Assembly (NCBI GenBank): GCA_020226215.1
Contig: CM035236.1
Coordinates: forward strand, 51,583,057 to 51,647,056
Reading direction: 5' to 3'
From: Sindora glabra
Lineage: Eukaryota > Streptophyta > Magnoliopsida > Fabales > Fabaceae
DNA: 64,000 bases
Both the position numbers and the translations under genes were made by a program. Under the pieces are notes generated by a model. That model was given only the letters and a program-made list of their open reading frames with translations, did no database searches and was not told the DNA's origin. How positions within the stretch are numbered: position 1 is the first letter of the stretch; the number at the start of each line of letters is the position of its first letter. Below are positions 13,375 through 26,764 of this stretch, one piece after another.

Positions 13375-14240
13375 TAGTCCTCATGATCATGCATTATCTA
13401 TTCAAAAAACTTAAGGATATACTTTGCTTCTTCTTTATATGGATGATATGATTATTATTGGAGTTAATATATGATGGATTATTAATCTTAAATATTTTCT
13501 AAGTTAACAATTTGATGTAAGGATTTTAGGCTTCTCACTTTTTTCCTTAGACTTAAGATTTCATCTAATTAGAGTGGGTATAATTGGTCTCAAGCTAAAT
13601 ATGTTACTAATCTTGTTTTTAGTGTGGGTTTCATAGATTCTAACTCTATACACCTTTTTATAAAGTTTAATGTTCATTTTTCAACCACTAATGGTATTTT
13701 TCTTAGAGATGGCATATTTTATTATCAATAAGTTAATAGTCTTATTATTGTTATCACTTGATTAGAAATTGTCTATGCAGTCCACATTGTTTGTTAGTTT
13801 ATGACCAACCCACATACCACTTTTTTGCTACTATTCTACATGTCATTCATTGTGTCAAAGTGATAGTATTTCATAGGCTTTATTTTTCTAAGAATTCATC
13901 TCTTGATTTTACAACCTTATTTTGATATTGATTGGGCCAATGTTCTTATAAATTAACACTTAATTACTAGTTATAGCTTATTTCTTGACAAATTACTAAT
14001 TTCTTAGTGCAACAAGAAGCAAATAGTTGTATCTTATTCTAATACTAAGGCTAAATATAAAGCTTTTGCATATACTACTTTTGAACTTCTTTAGTTGCAT
14101 TGGTTCAAGATATTGAGTTTTATTCCTTTATAGATTAAATTTCTAACATCTTCACTAAGGCTTACTCCTCTAGTCATTTTCATGATCTAGTTTCCAAACT
14201 CTCATTAGTAGATTTTCTACCACCTTGAGTTTGAGGACAG
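13375..14240 (+). pseudogene. Ty1/copia polyprotein remnant (reverse transcriptase and RNase H)
   Basis: Translating piecewise across several frames gives the C-terminal half of a copia polyprotein in the right order. The reverse transcriptase core reads LLLYMDDMIIIG (the YxDD box as YMDD, 13431-13466). It is followed by text like NLKYFLS-QFDVRILGF, then RNase H-like pieces (EIVYAVHIV) and an end reading HDLVSKLSLVDFLPP. Stops and frameshifts are scattered through all of it, so it cannot make protein. It is followed directly by an LTR-like sequence. In intact elements this polyprotein copies element RNA into DNA. Confidence 0.7.
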
Positions 14241-14241
14241 G

Positions 14242-14440
14242 ACGTTAGAATATCAAATTAATATGTTAGAAAATTAGTTTGATTATATTTCTTATTATAG
14301 ATTATAGAACATACTTTCCTATATCAATTAGCATAATTTCCTTAGGCCTATTCCTTCTCTAGTAGGGGAACTTTATGTTCAAATATTTCTATATTTATCT
14401 CTATGATGTAATTAACATAATACAATTCTCTCCTTTTTGT
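14242..14440 (+). mobile_element. probable 3' LTR remnant of the copia element
   Basis: Starts GTTAGAATATCAAATTAATA just after the polyprotein remnant and a purine-rich GAGTTTGAGGACAGGA stretch, as copia LTRs (usual start TGTTAGAATA) do. No matching 5' LTR was found upstream, so the element is truncated. From 14441 to about 14840 the sequence is A+T-rich with weak inverted similarity and no gene. Confidence 0.5.
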
Positions 14441-14839
14441 AACATTTAGAGTAAAGAAAATTATTAGAAGTTATTATTTGAGTTTTATAAATTCTTCAAG
14501 ATAGAAGCAAATTCATAATGAGTTATTTTTTTTAATATTAGACAAAAAAATCTCTTTTACTCCTTCTAAGATTGAGTTTCTATTAATTTATCCCTCACTA
14601 AAAGTTTGCATCAATTTAATCTTTGAAGATTAACTTTATATCGAATTTTAGTCCTACCATCATGAATGAATGAAAAAACTTAATAGGTTAGTTAATATGG
14701 CACTGTCAACTCCTACATGGCTCTTTAAATGCTTACTAGTCTCCCACACTAAAAGAATAAAAATAAATTTTAATCCCTATAAGATAAAGTTTCTATTAAT
14801 TTTATCCTTTGCTAATACTAATTAGTATTAATATGGACT

Positions 14840-15375
14840 TTTAAGATTAAAGGTGCTTAATGGACTTGTGGCCTGTAGGCTTTGTGAGACCGAACTAGAA
14901 AAATTAAGTCAAAAAAATGGCTTAAATGGGTTTGGCCTAACAAATTGTGGACCAAAATAAACCAAGCCTAAATAAGCTTAGATTACTTTTTGAAAAAATT
15001 ATATTAATAATTTAAATAGTAATTTTAAAAAAAATAAAGTAATCTATTAAGTATTTGTACATCACAATTCAATATAAAACATAATCTAATCATTAAAAAA
15101 ATAAATTCAATTACTTAAAATAATTAAAATAATAATAAATAAAAATAAATGATAAATTAATAAATACAAAAAATATAAAAATAAAATTAAAAAATATAAA
15201 AATGAATAATAAATGTAAAAACATAAAAAAAATATAAAAATAATAAATTATATAAAATATGAAAAGAAAAAAGCAAGTCAGCCTGCAATTTAATTCAACA
15301 GGCTTCACAAACAAACCTGATCACTTAAAATAGGCTTGTTAAAAATGCAAGCCTAAACAAATCAAACTCAAGTGA
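14840..15375. repeat. non-autonomous transposon-like repeat rich in AGGCTT/AAGCCT motifs
   Basis: Motifs such as TAGGCTTTGTGAG, TTTGGCCTAAC, AAGCCTAAATAAGC, AGGCTTCACAAAC, AGGCTTGTT and AAGCCTAAACAAATC lie at both ends of a very A-rich centre in partly inverted order. This resembles hAT-type non-autonomous repeats common in plants, but no clean termini or target duplication were identified. The minus-strand frame through the A-rich centre is low-complexity and not a gene. Confidence 0.35.
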
Positions 15376-17040
15376 AATTTTTCCAACTTGGTGCAGCTAT
15401 TAAGCATCTCTAATGCATTTTTACAGATGAAACAAGGAATTGAATATTCAATAGATGGGCACAATTTGATGAAGAAAGAAATGTTTGTGTTGGAAACTAC
15501 ATTCACTATTTGGAAAATGCTTGTGTTGGCTAGCCTTACTTTATGCATTTTACTTATATTAATGTTTATTATTATGTTATTTTTGAAATAGGCATTGTTC
15601 TTGTGAAAGTTAGGATTTGATTTAGTGGTTAGTATCAGTTGGTTATTAGTAGACATTTTAAATTACTTTTCTACCACTTTGTGATGTAATACAACTATAT
15701 GTTGCCTAATGAAATGTATTTGTTTACTTTTAAAAGTGATAAATCCCACATGAACTAACATTTCTAGTGAACGAAAGGTAATGGACACATATAAGTCTAA
15801 ACTAAAAGCAAATCAATGAGAAACATTAATGTGCTAATTGAAGGAATAGGAAATAGTGGTAGTTAATGTGCCTTCCATACACATGATGTTATCTACCATT
15901 AGACACATGTCATATATGGTTTTAGTTAACTTTATTTCATTAGGTAAATATTCCTAATACAACTTCAAATTTAACATCAGCAAGCCACCAACTAATATTA
16001 TTGCTTGTTAAGATGTTGGACTTGCTCTTTAAAAAATAATAATAATAATATAGTTTTAAGTAAACTAAAAAAGGTAATAGAAGGAAATAATTATATTCAT
16101 TCGTTCATCATAATATAGTTCTAATACATTTATTTATGGTCCCTTATGAACTAGTAAAAGGAATTTAATTTTGTGCCTACCACTAAATAACATTTTTCAC
16201 TAGGACTTTAACAAACTCACACAACCAGCAAATAGTAAAAGGTGTTATGCCCTACTAAAAAATTAAACCTTATTAGGCTACATATTATGGCCTTACATAA
16301 GATAAGTGATATGCTATGCCCTACTAAACTACTATTAAATACATATTTATAGCAAAAAATAAGATTTTTTAAACTCCATAATGTGACCCTACATGAGACA
16401 AGGAACATGTTGTGCCTTACTAAAGTACCTTTAAATACCTATTTATAGAAAAATATAGGAGTTTTTAAACTCCACATGAAAAGAAAAAACTATCACTAAA
16501 CTATGAGAGGATATCCCACTCATTGTCAAAGTCTTTTGTGATTGATACATTAGTACTAGCTATAACATATAAGTTAGGGCTACCATGTGCATTTGCATGA
16601 GATATACTGCTTATATACAAACTAACTCCTTAAGATCCATTTTCACCTATATTGTTTTTTGTACAAGTTATTGTTTCTGTAGCAGCACTCTTTTTAATAT
16701 GCACCTCAACACTAAGCTTTGCCTCCATGTTGTTCATAACATACTTCCTTTAAAATTTCTTCTTAATGGAGGTCTTCTATTTGGTTGGTTTGTTATTAAC
16801 CTAGAATAAAAGATCATCATTAATAAAATTAATAAATATTAAATTTTTATGTATAGATAAAAATAAAGCTTACTCATATACCTCTTTTACTTTAATAGAT
16901 ACATATTAGGCTTGACTTGAAAAACTTTTAACCCGACCCTCCATTTTATGTGTCCTCTTAAATAAATTGGAATTAATTAATTAGGAATGATGAATAGCTA
17001 AAAAATTCAAAATAATGTATAGACAAAATTCAAAAATAGA
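15376..17040. other. unassigned intergenic DNA with a short tandem duplication
   Basis: No supported gene. At 16310-16480 a unit of about 75-100 bp occurs twice (GCCCTACTAAACTAC..ATTTATAG..TTTTTTAAACTCC, then GCCTTACTAAAGTAC..ATTTATAG..TTTTTAAACTCC). Small open frames here overlap on both strands and show no domain. Confidence 0.35.
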
Positions 17041-17044
17041 GAAT

Positions 17045-19695
17045 TAAAGTTATCTTTTTGCCCATTTGCTTGATTGGGCTTCCTTTATAGGTTTTATTGT
17101 TATCACATCTAGTTATGCTAGACCTCTTAACATCTCTTTACCTACTAGTTGATTCATTAATAACTTTTTCTCTATTCCTTTTTGGCTTGCCTTTTGCTCT
17201 TTTTAAGTTAGAAGGATCAATCTTTAAATAACTAGCTGTTAGTATAACTTTATCCAATTTAGGCATTAAATGGATAACTTCACCATATATCTTTAGATAC
17301 TTGTCCCTAGAATAGAAATCGTGGCAATACTTTTGGATAGCACTTCTTTAATGCGCAACACAAGCACATGCATGCTTGTAGGGCAATCCCGACAATGACC
17401 ATGGCATGCAATTGTAGTACCTTGTTCTAAAGTTAAATGCAAATGAAATGAATCTATTTTTAATTTGGTATTTAGCATCTCCAACAATAGTAACTTTACA
17501 TAACTTAGCATTTTGCATAACTTTGTTTGGATCTACCCTAATTCTAAGTGATATTACATGTTCCTATCCACACCTATCTTCATACCTTTTGAATAACTTA
17601 GATATCATCCTAAGTCTTAAGCTCTGTATAAGAGATAAAATAGTTTTACTTATGTTATCTTGAACTTAATGATTGAAGATCTCACTCATATTGTTCATGA
17701 TATGGTTAGATTTACACATATGCAACAATATGTGCCTTGTCTACATTTCTTTAGGTTTATCTAATAAGCAATCATAGGCTTTTTTATTGATAACCTTAAT
17801 TTTTCTCCATTAATTTTTCAAATTAGAAGGCATTTAGAGCTCTAGCAACACTGCAAAAGTATAACCTCAAAACTATTTTAAAAAATTTAAGCTTAAATTT
17901 TGCTAGTAGATGTAAACAATAGTACCTGTGTCTAGTAAAATGCATAACTAATTAAACAGCTTATTGTAAACCCTATCATGAAATCACATTTATTTTAGTT
18001 AGTGCTTGATAATTAAATGAATAATTCATTCTAAAATAAAAGAGAAGTAAGTGAAAAGTTTAAATTTTTCTAATAAATGTAAACAACAGTACTTATGTTT
18101 AGCAAAAGGCATGATTGATGAAATAACTAATTGTAAACCCTGTCAAAAAACATATTAATTTCAATTAGTGTATGATAATTAAACCAATAATTATTGCCCT
18201 CTAAAAAAAAAGAAAAGTAAGTAAAATGAGTACCTTTTAATGGTCAAAATGACTAAGGAAAAAAGTATACGATACTTACGTTCCATTAAGAGTGCCTTGT
18301 GTAAATGGTGCAAAAACCCCCTCCACGTGTCTTTATCTTTTATTTTTACCATAATAATAGAAATTAGAAACATCCCTTTGTTTCCAATAGTAACCACAGC
18401 AGATAGTATGGTACCTTTGAATAGCCCATTCAAATGACACACATCAATACCAACCATGACCTGCATCTCATAAAGAATCTCTTCTTTATAGCATCTAAAC
18501 ATGTAAAGAATCTTTTGAACACTGGAGGGTTGTACATCATTGGTCAATCAATTTCCATTTTAATTAGACTACCTGGATTAGTTCATTTTACAAATTCACC
18601 TTATGTAGGTAGCTTACTATATGACTTTGGATAAATGCTCTTATTATCTTCATTGAACTTCTTCTTTGCTTTATATAATTGCATAGGGTGTGCTTTAATA
18701 CCATACTTTCCATAATTCTTGCCTCATACTAGCATATGACATGTTGGGATCAATATATAACTTCTTTATAATCCACAAGAACGTTACATTTGAATTTTTT
18801 ATGTTCCCAATGCATGTATGGTTTGGACTGTATGTTTTGTTCTTGTAAGTTTCACCATTAGGTGTTTAGGAGGTATGAATATGCCAAATATAGCCTTTTG
18901 CATGACAAATAAAAGTAACACTATTCTCCAACCTCACAATTTCAAACCTTTCTTGTATGACATAATCCTTAAGGACCTCTCTAAACTCATGAACATTAGC
19001 AAATAAAAGTTAGCCTTACCCTTAGGTTCTCTTACATATGTTTTTCTTTTTATTCCCTTATAAATGTAATGTTCCTCCATGTTAGAATCAGACTTATAAT
19101 GCCTTCCTATTTCAATGTGCTTTTGAAAATCACTTAAGCTATCATTATTACTTAAACTTTCAATTACTAAGTCACCTTTATCATTATTTTCATCTTCACC
19201 ACATGAACCCTATTTACCATTATAATTATTATCAACATCATAGTCAAAGTTTTCTTTATCATTGTCATAGATGTCGACATTTTCATTTGCCCCATTTATA
19301 TATATATTTTCATTAAAACAATCCTTAGTGTTTGTAAATAGATTTTCAATAAATATATTTTCTTGCTGAGAATTCTTTACTAGGTTAGGTGCAATAAGGG
19401 TGGCTTGTATGACTTATAAAATTGTAAAGTCAATTGATAATGGTTTAATAGGTGTAAAATTAGCTCATACATCAATTTCAATTCCTAAATCATTGACCCT
19501 AAACATGTTTAACACATCAATATCTAAATATATTGCCTTTTTTTACATTATCTTTATTGACAACATATTTTAAGTTTATATCAATACTAATTCCTCCATT
19601 ATTACCAAGCATGTTTTTTCAAACATCATCAACCAAGTTTAAGTATAAATATTATCTAGGTTAATGTTAGCAATGGTCATAATTTATTTATCATG
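17045..19695 (-). pseudogene. MULE (Mutator-like) transposase remnant
   Basis: Minus-strand translations give MULE transposase pieces in the right order, joined only by frameshifts. From the N-terminal side: an acidic low-complexity stretch (about 19.2 kb), a block like NPPVFKRFFTCLDAIKK (about 18.5 kb), then the core VGIDVCHLNGLFKGTILSAV, whose first catalytic Asp is at 18443-18445, continuing to KDTWRGFLHHLHKALL. A decayed SWIM zinc-finger region at 17340-17430 reads YNCMPW-LSGLPYKHACAC with one Cys replaced by Tyr. The tail is basic (about 17.15-17.25 kb, KGKPKRNREK). The second catalytic Asp region is not intact. In active elements this enzyme cuts and joins element ends. No terminal inverted repeats were identified. 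Confidence 0.7.
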
Positions 19696-19802
19696 GTGCA
19701 AAGTCAAGTAAAAAAAGGCTAGCAAAACCTATTTTCTTTACATAAATATAAAACTTAGGTTAGTATCCAACACCATATGTTTGTAAAATGTAAAATAAAG
19801 AT

Positions 19803-20066
19803 CAAAATTAATAATTTTCTCCCTAAAATTACAAATCACTTCTAAAATTATTTTTTATTTATATAAATTTACAATTTCATTCTTAAATAATAATTTATGT
19901 AAATAATTTCATCCTTTCGTACAATAATTTATAAATGAAATTATCTATATGGAAGGATAAAATTATCTATACAGATCATTATTTAAGAATAAAATTGTAA
20001 ATTTATATAATTCAAATATTATTTTACTTGCATTTTATAATTTTAAGGACAAAATTGTTAATTTTG
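19803..20066. mobile_element. foldback/MITE-like perfect-ended inverted repeat
   Basis: Starts CAAAATTAATAATTTT and ends AAAATTGTTAATTTTG. The two halves pair over about 100 bp each, including TTTACAATTTCATTCTTAAATAAT (19870 region) against ATTATTTAAGAATAAAATTG (19978 region) and TTTCATCCTTTC against GGAAGGATAAAA. It lies about 110 bp beyond the N-terminal side of the transposase remnant and could be separate from it. Confidence 0.6.
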
Positions 20067-21779
20067 TATAAAATAAATCATAAGAAATAATAAAATATCC
20101 AAAATCAGATAACTTAAGCATGAAACTTTATATTTATCGAATATAACTTACAATTACTTAGACTAATACATAAAGTCCTAAATTATTCATGCTAGAGAAA
20201 CTTTTTTTAGTAAAGTTTATACCATGAAATTTTAATAAATTATTATTTTAATAATTATTTCAATTATGAATTAGCAATTGCCATTTAAAAAGTACACAAA
20301 AATATTAAACAAAAACACATAAGTTACTGCAATTATAGTATTTTCTTTTTATTACTATTTCTTTGTAGTTAAGATACAAAGAGAGTATGTGATGAAGATG
20401 TGAAAATTACAAGTTACATTGAAAAAAAGGAGTTGTAAATATCTAAAGCTAGAGCTAATCATGCTCATCACATATTACATGTGCCAAATCATTACTTTAC
20501 CAACTTAAATATATTAGTACAATACAAGTCAACAAACCTTCATATAACTTATCTAATCTCTATTTGGTAGTTTGGTCTAACCTTAAATTAAGTCATAGTA
20601 TAGTGCTTTCCATAAATTATTTATTAATTAGCCAAATCAAATTGATTTTAACATTCCTTGTAGCTAATATAAACTTGGCTTTCTTAGATCTTCTAAAAGC
20701 TTAATTGTTCTAGATAAAAACAAATTCAAAAGTAAAATTTTTACTCATTTATAGAAATATTTTCATGTATGATATTATTAATATCCACAAAATCCACCCC
20801 ACAAAACAATTATTCTAAATCTTTTTTTCTTGTAATTAGGTTTCTTCTAAATCTTTAATGTCAATTAGATGAAAGAGGCAAACTTTTCTTAATCTCTATA
20901 ACAAAACAATCTCTACATACCAAAAAAGAATATTATCAACATATGGTGTTAAGATATTAATCTTAACTCCTTTTATTTTCATAATATATGGCAATAATCT
21001 CATTTTTTAATAAAACATCAATAACTTCATTAGACATAGGACTCTATATTATTTTCAAGATTATTAAGAATATAAAATTAATCAATTTTTCAATTTTCTC
21101 ATAACATTTGAATATTTGAGGCTTACTAAGGATATAAAGAATTTATAGGATTTAAAGTTTTAATTATATAACATTTCTACATAAAATCAATTACTAATCA
21201 GTGATTAATAATGATTATATAATGTTTAGGAATTTAATTAGCTAAAAGCAAATCAAAAGAAAATGTCTGAAGCAAATAAGCTACCATTAATCTATATGCA
21301 TAAGAAATAGAGGAGTAATGGTTATCTATCTAACAAAGAGTACATTCTTTCTAGTAACCTAAATTACTTGATTGCTTCTTGTCATAAAGTTCCTATATTT
21401 TAGTTTAAGAATGGCCACACTTGTTACACCATTAAAGTTTAAAATATTAAATATTCATTTACTTATGATATTCTTCTTAGAATTTTAAAATTCTATGTTG
21501 TAAGATGAATGACTAATTAGTTAGTTATTATGACAATAATTCAAATGAAGATTCTAAGTGGAATGAATAAATCCCGATAGGAAAAATGTGAATGACATAT
21601 TAAGAATAGAGAATTAATTAAATGAGTTTAGAATGGAACTTTAGGGTAAATTGAAATAAACTATTTGAGTCAGGTTTAAAATATAAAAACTAGAAGGGAT
21701 TAACTGAGGAAAATATTTTGAATAGAAGAATTAAAAGTTATAAGTATTTAGAAATGAAAATGTGAGTATGAAAGGGATT
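20067..21779. other. intergenic DNA, nothing recognised
   Basis: A+T-rich, no supported ORF, no RNA gene. Composition and short broken frames are consistent with old retroelement internal sequence, but no domain could be read. Confidence 0.4.
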
Positions 21780-23560
21780 TAGGATGAAATAACAAAAGTG
21801 CCTTTACCTTTTTAAAAGCCTAAAATTAGCCCCTAATTCTCCAATTTTCATTCCATCATAAAACCTTAACTCCTTCTCTATACCTTCTTTCTCTTTTTTT
21901 TCTTATCTCCCATAATTCCTTTTTAATCAAGTAATTAGGGACTGAATCTTTATTAAATCCTTCCCCTAAACAAAGTAAAATCTTCATGGTAACTAGATTC
22001 TTCATAATTTTTTTTAAGATTTGAAAGGATTAAGCAATTAATTTAAAAAATAAAAAAGATAAACCCTAACATGAAATCTTGGAATTTTTGGATTATTAGG
22101 ACTAAAAGGCTTCAAATCTAGCCTCTAAAATTTTCCTCCATACTAGGTGAATAAATATTCGAGTATTATCTTAAAGATTTAGATAGTTTTGTTTAGTTTA
22201 GGCTAAAAAATTGGGTTTTATTTTATTCTAAAGGGAAAAGTGATGATTTATGTGTTTGCTTTGGTTTTGATGTTAAAAATGACATAAATATTAGATCCTT
22301 GATGTGTATTTATGATTTAGTATGGATTAATAGCATGACATATGCATTCAAATGATGAATTTGTTGGATGAACAATGAAAAATTCCATAGAGTTTACTAG
22401 AAATCATGTTATAATTGGCTATGCGCTAAAAAATTGCATTCTAGACAAGCATAATAATTACATAGTCAACTACAAGTCAAAAAGTTACTTTTTGAATGTT
22501 GATAGTTGATTATAAGTAATGGAGTTACTTTTCAAACCTTTAAAGTTAATTAGATAGTCGACATGGACTTTCAAAGTTACTCTTAAGTTCCTGTAGTTGA
22601 TTATACCCTATTTAACTTATAATACATGAAATATAAAAGGTTAATGTATATTCTAATACTCTTTAATGTTAAGTTAATAAGTAATAAATGAGGATTGGAT
22701 ACATGATGTAAGGCCGTGCAAGAAGGCATGGTGGTATTATGACAATATGATATTGTGTTTATATGTTTAAGTACTTAAATGATAATGAATAAGCAATATG
22801 ATTTGTTTGAAATGTAATATGATTGACATATACTTGATGAATAGGATTATATTGATTGAGTTTGATTCGTTGTCATGTAAAGAAGCATAAGATGCTTATG
22901 AATTTGAACATGCAGATGCTGCTATTGAACTAAAATGATTAAAGTGCTAATTAAGGCACTTATATTATTGTAATAAGATTATGTGTTGAATAAGTTAATG
23001 ATTTTGGGGAAAATGATATAAATATATACTATGACTCTTTATATTGGATTCATATGCTAGATTGTAGGAGATAAGGCTAATATGGAGGGACAAGGTTGGA
23101 AAATGTGATGAATAAAGATAAAAGGAGTCATAAGGAGACTCACATGCTTTATATTTTTTTTATTGACTAATATTGTGAATGTGTAATGATTGAAATATGT
23201 GACTCAATAAACTTGGTTGTATTTACTTTCACCTATAGTTTGGGTTAGCACTAAATGAGGAAAAAGAGATGAATATTTAAATGGTATGCATCTTGACTAC
23301 AACCCAATGTAGTTTGTGTTTTTTTCTACTTATCATACAACCTATTTATTGGAAAAGCCACCTTCTTTATCCTATAGTAAAGGTACAACAGTGTGAATGT
23401 TAATTAATATGGAACTTAGTTGTTTCTCATGACTACACATGTATTGGTAAAATCAAATGTTATGTCATGATTACATTTGATTCTTATTCATAAATTTTTA
23501 AATGCTTACTTACTGAGTTTCAAAAGAAACTCACATTTTCTTTTCATATAACTCATTTTA
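21780..23560 (+). mobile_element. LTR-like block of a probable Ty3/gypsy element, plus orientation
   Basis: A non-coding block of about 1.8 kb. A pyrimidine-rich CTTCTCTATACC..TCTCTTTTTTTC stretch (21870-21910) is followed by TAGTTGATTATA and AGTCGAC motifs (22500-22600) and, near its end, GCTTACTTACTGAGTTTC and AACTCACATTTTCTTTTC (23505-23545). The same motif set occurs reversed at 9.9-11.8 kb. Inferred as a solo or truncated gypsy LTR; ends not defined. Confidence 0.35.
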
Positions 23561-23985
23561 TATAAAAATTGAACAAAAAAAATTAACTGAGCAAAAATCA
23601 ATAAAGTTATATGTGATTAAAATGTAATCTTTCCTAATAATAATAATTATGAGTTTATCGACCTTTTGGTTCCAAATTGCAATTTGGATGGCTTTGGAAC
23701 AAAAATGTATTACGATTTTGGATGGATGTTCGAAATGCAATATGTCAATAATTATGTTTGATTATAATCAGATCTGGCGATTTAGATCATGCGACATTGA
23801 TGACAGCAATAATTCTATAACTTCAGTACAAATCAAAAGCAAAAAAAAAGAAAAAGGAACTTTGCAATGATGATCTGATTCTAAATCTAGGCTATTGATG
23901 ATGAAGATTTAAAGTTACTAATTACTTTTTTAGGCATTAATAAATAAATAAATTTGTAATTTATTAATTTAATTGATAAATTATA
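23561..23985. other. intergenic DNA, nothing recognised
   Basis: Two small overlapping open frames lie on opposite strands (23558-23740 and 23649-23870). Neither shows a domain, and they shadow each other; not called as genes. Confidence 0.4.
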
Positions 23986-24605
23986 AATTATTTTTTAAAA
24001 GTATTTTATATATTAATTTATTAAAAAATAAATTTTAATTTAATAAATTACTTTAAATAATTTATCATTTATAAATTAATGATATTTTAAATATTTTAAA
24101 TTTATTTTTTAATTTATAACTCATACTTTTAATAAATAATTATGTTCTACTTTTAAATAATAAATAAATATTTAATAAAATAAGTTAATAAATAAACATA
24201 TAATATAAAAAATTTACTATAAATTATTAAACAAAAAATAAGTAAATAAATACATGATATCATAAAATTTACTTAAATTAATTTTTGATTAATTACATCC
24301 TTATTTTAACTATAAATCTATAAAAATAAGTATGTAAGTAAATATATTATGTCATAAAATATAAATAATTAATTAAATTTTAGATAATTTTTTAAAATTT
24401 TAATTACATTAGAATGATTTATTTTTTAAATAAATATAAATTAATTTAATTTTTATTTATATTAATACATTTTTATGTATTTTTATATTTTTAATTAATT
24501 TATGATTAATCTTGTAAAATAATTCTTATACTATATGTTAATTTATCAATTATAACCTATGAATTATTAATTAATTTACTAGTTATTTGCTCAAAATAAA
24601 ACCTG
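23986..24605 (-). repeat. reverse-oriented copy of the A+T-rich dispersed element
   Basis: Contains the reverse complement of the family motif (TCATAAAATATAAATAATTAATTAAA near 24353) flanked by the same partners seen in the copies at 5.4 and 26.8 kb, including ATTTATCATTTATAAATTA and AATTAATTTACTAGTTATT. Confidence 0.5.
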
Positions 24606-24859
24606 AGTATGATAGAGCTTTAATTCCTCTAATTAATTTTCAATTATTCTAAAAAGGTAAATCTCCTGATCTTAATCTTAATTGTCAAATAAATTAGGAA
24701 GAATGAGGAATTTTTGATATTTTTGTCTTAAACCTTGATCTCCACTTATTGGTTGCAACAACCACTTTTCCAACATCAATAAATTCGGGAGTAAGTTCTT
24801 GCGGGAAGTTAAATTTCTTAGGAAATTACTTCCTATGTAAATTTTTCAGGAAGTTCTCA

Positions 24860-25005
24860 ATGTTATTTGGTTGACATGAAAGAAATTATATTTTCCAAGA
24901 AATAGAAGTTACCTAGTGGGAGTAGATAAATGATTTCCTACATTCTGTGGGAAATACAATTTTTTGAAAAGTGATTTTTCATATTTTATGAACAACCAAA
25001 CAACT
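24860..25005. mobile_element. short MITE-like element with TTTGGTT termini
   Basis: The left end ATGTTATTTGGTTGACATGA is roughly the reverse complement of the right end ATGAACAACCAAACAACTC. Ends containing GTTTGGTT are common in PIF/Harbinger-derived plant MITEs; the assignment is tentative. Confidence 0.4.
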
Positions 25006-26430
25006 CACAATTTTTTATTTTTTAATAAATATAAATTTTCACGTTTTTGTTGTGAACCAAACAACTTCCAATTTCATTACATCTAATATCACCAACCTTT
25101 TATCCTAATGGTTCATCTGTACTAATATATTACTAAATTTAGTTATTTATTAAATTAATAATTTTTAAAATATGTTATATAATAATATATTAATAATTAA
25201 TTTTTTTATACATAAATTATTATTATATTAATTATGCACCATAATATTTTTTTAGTTATATAAGATTCTTGCAAAGCGGTTGTTAAAGTCGTTGAAAAGT
25301 TAAAAGAGAGAGAGAGAGAAAATACACCTCACGTTAAAATTAAGCACCAAGAAAGTGATGGTGAAACAAGAAACTTCCGTGAAGCGTGCTTGAAGGCTCC
25401 TGGCACGTATCCTTCATGTTTCCCTTTGCGTAGGGTGTGTTTGTAACGTACAATTTCTTTTTGACTTTTGTTCCACTAAAATATATTTTATTTTATACTT
25501 TAAAAGAATTAAATTTATATTCAGTAAAAGTTTGATTTAAAATAGTCCATTGACTCCATTCATTCTCAAATAAATGAGAAAAGGGACGGCTTAATCCCTT
25601 TTTGTTTTTTACTTTACTATTTTTCCCCCCTTCTTCTGGAGGCATGATAACGTGGCACCCTTTGTTTTCACCCGTTACACCACCTAGATAATTCTCAACC
25701 ATCGTTGAGAGAGCCACACATATATTTTTGTTAATAAAAAAATAAATATCACAGCATATTAAAATTTTACATCTTTTCTCACTCAACGTGTTATACAATA
25801 AAATTTTTTTTATCATTATTTTTTCTCATCGGATTTTTTAACAAGAGCATTAGCGAGACGGATTTCTCACAGAATGAACATTTAAAGAAAGTATTATAAA
25901 TATTATATTTATATTGATGTTCATGGAATTCATTAATTTATTGTGAATAATTTTAGTCAATTTCGATTTAATTTTTGTTTATAATACAATTTCATTATGG
26001 ACTTTTTTATATAAATTAGACATGTCTATTAGACAAACTAAAAATTCATTGACCCTATTTTACAATCATCTAATACTACTGGTATTTAATTGATACTTAA
26101 TTATATTAATTAATTCAATAAGCTAATAATATTACTTATTTTAGATAGATGTTTGATGAAATTAATTATTAATTATTAATAATTCATATGTAAAATAAAA
26201 TATAAAATTATAAATGTATTTTATAATTTATCTAAATAAAATTTAATTTTAGTATTATTTTATATTTTAATATATTACTATCATATTTATTTGGTGCCAT
26301 TTGCTATTAATTGGTCCGTGTACATTGCTATTACAGCTTTTCTATGCAGTAATTAGATTTACTTATAATTTAAAATTTATTATTAGCAAAATTAATTAAA
26401 GTAATAGAAAAAGTATGAATAAAGTTAGTA
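25006..26430. other. intergenic DNA, nothing supported as a gene
   Basis: Includes a (GA)n run at about 25306-25320. The 107-codon minus-strand frame at 25493-25816 has no domain, signal or family resemblance and is treated as chance. Confidence 0.4.
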
Positions 26431-26436
26431 TACAAC

Positions 26437-26488
26437 TACGCACATGTGCATGTGCGTGTGCGTGTACGTGTACGGGCGCGCACACGCC
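26437..26488. repeat. alternating purine-pyrimidine (GT/GC) tract
   Basis: About 50 bp of almost strictly alternating purine and pyrimidine, built of CACATGTGCATGTGCGTGTG and CGTGTACGTGTACGGGCGCG, inside otherwise A+T-rich DNA. Such tracts can adopt Z-DNA; it may also be a mutated (GT)n microsatellite. Confidence 0.7.
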
Positions 26489-26764
26489 TAATTCGTTTCC
26501 TGTGAAAATTTTTTATCCTATGACAATAAATTTGGTATTTCATATTTTTGAAGAAAAAACAATCCACTGATTTAATTCGACCGGCATCACCCATTATAAG
26601 GAAATTTTTTTAGAAACTGAAAATTCAGTATTATTTTTATATAAATATTATCTAATGTATTAATGTTCTATTTCAGAAATTTGATTTTTAATAAATAGCT
26701 AATTTTTTGTTAAAAATAATTAATTTTTATTAAATAAAATTGCTAAATAAAAATAATACACTAG

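Noticed and set aside
15111..15314. 67-codon minus-strand Phe/Ile/Tyr-rich frame resembling a membrane protein
   Set aside because: Arises from an A/T-only stretch; low-complexity artefact.
25493..25816. 107-codon minus-strand open frame
   Set aside because: No recognisable domain, no promoter context, and composition like the surrounding repeat-rich DNA.
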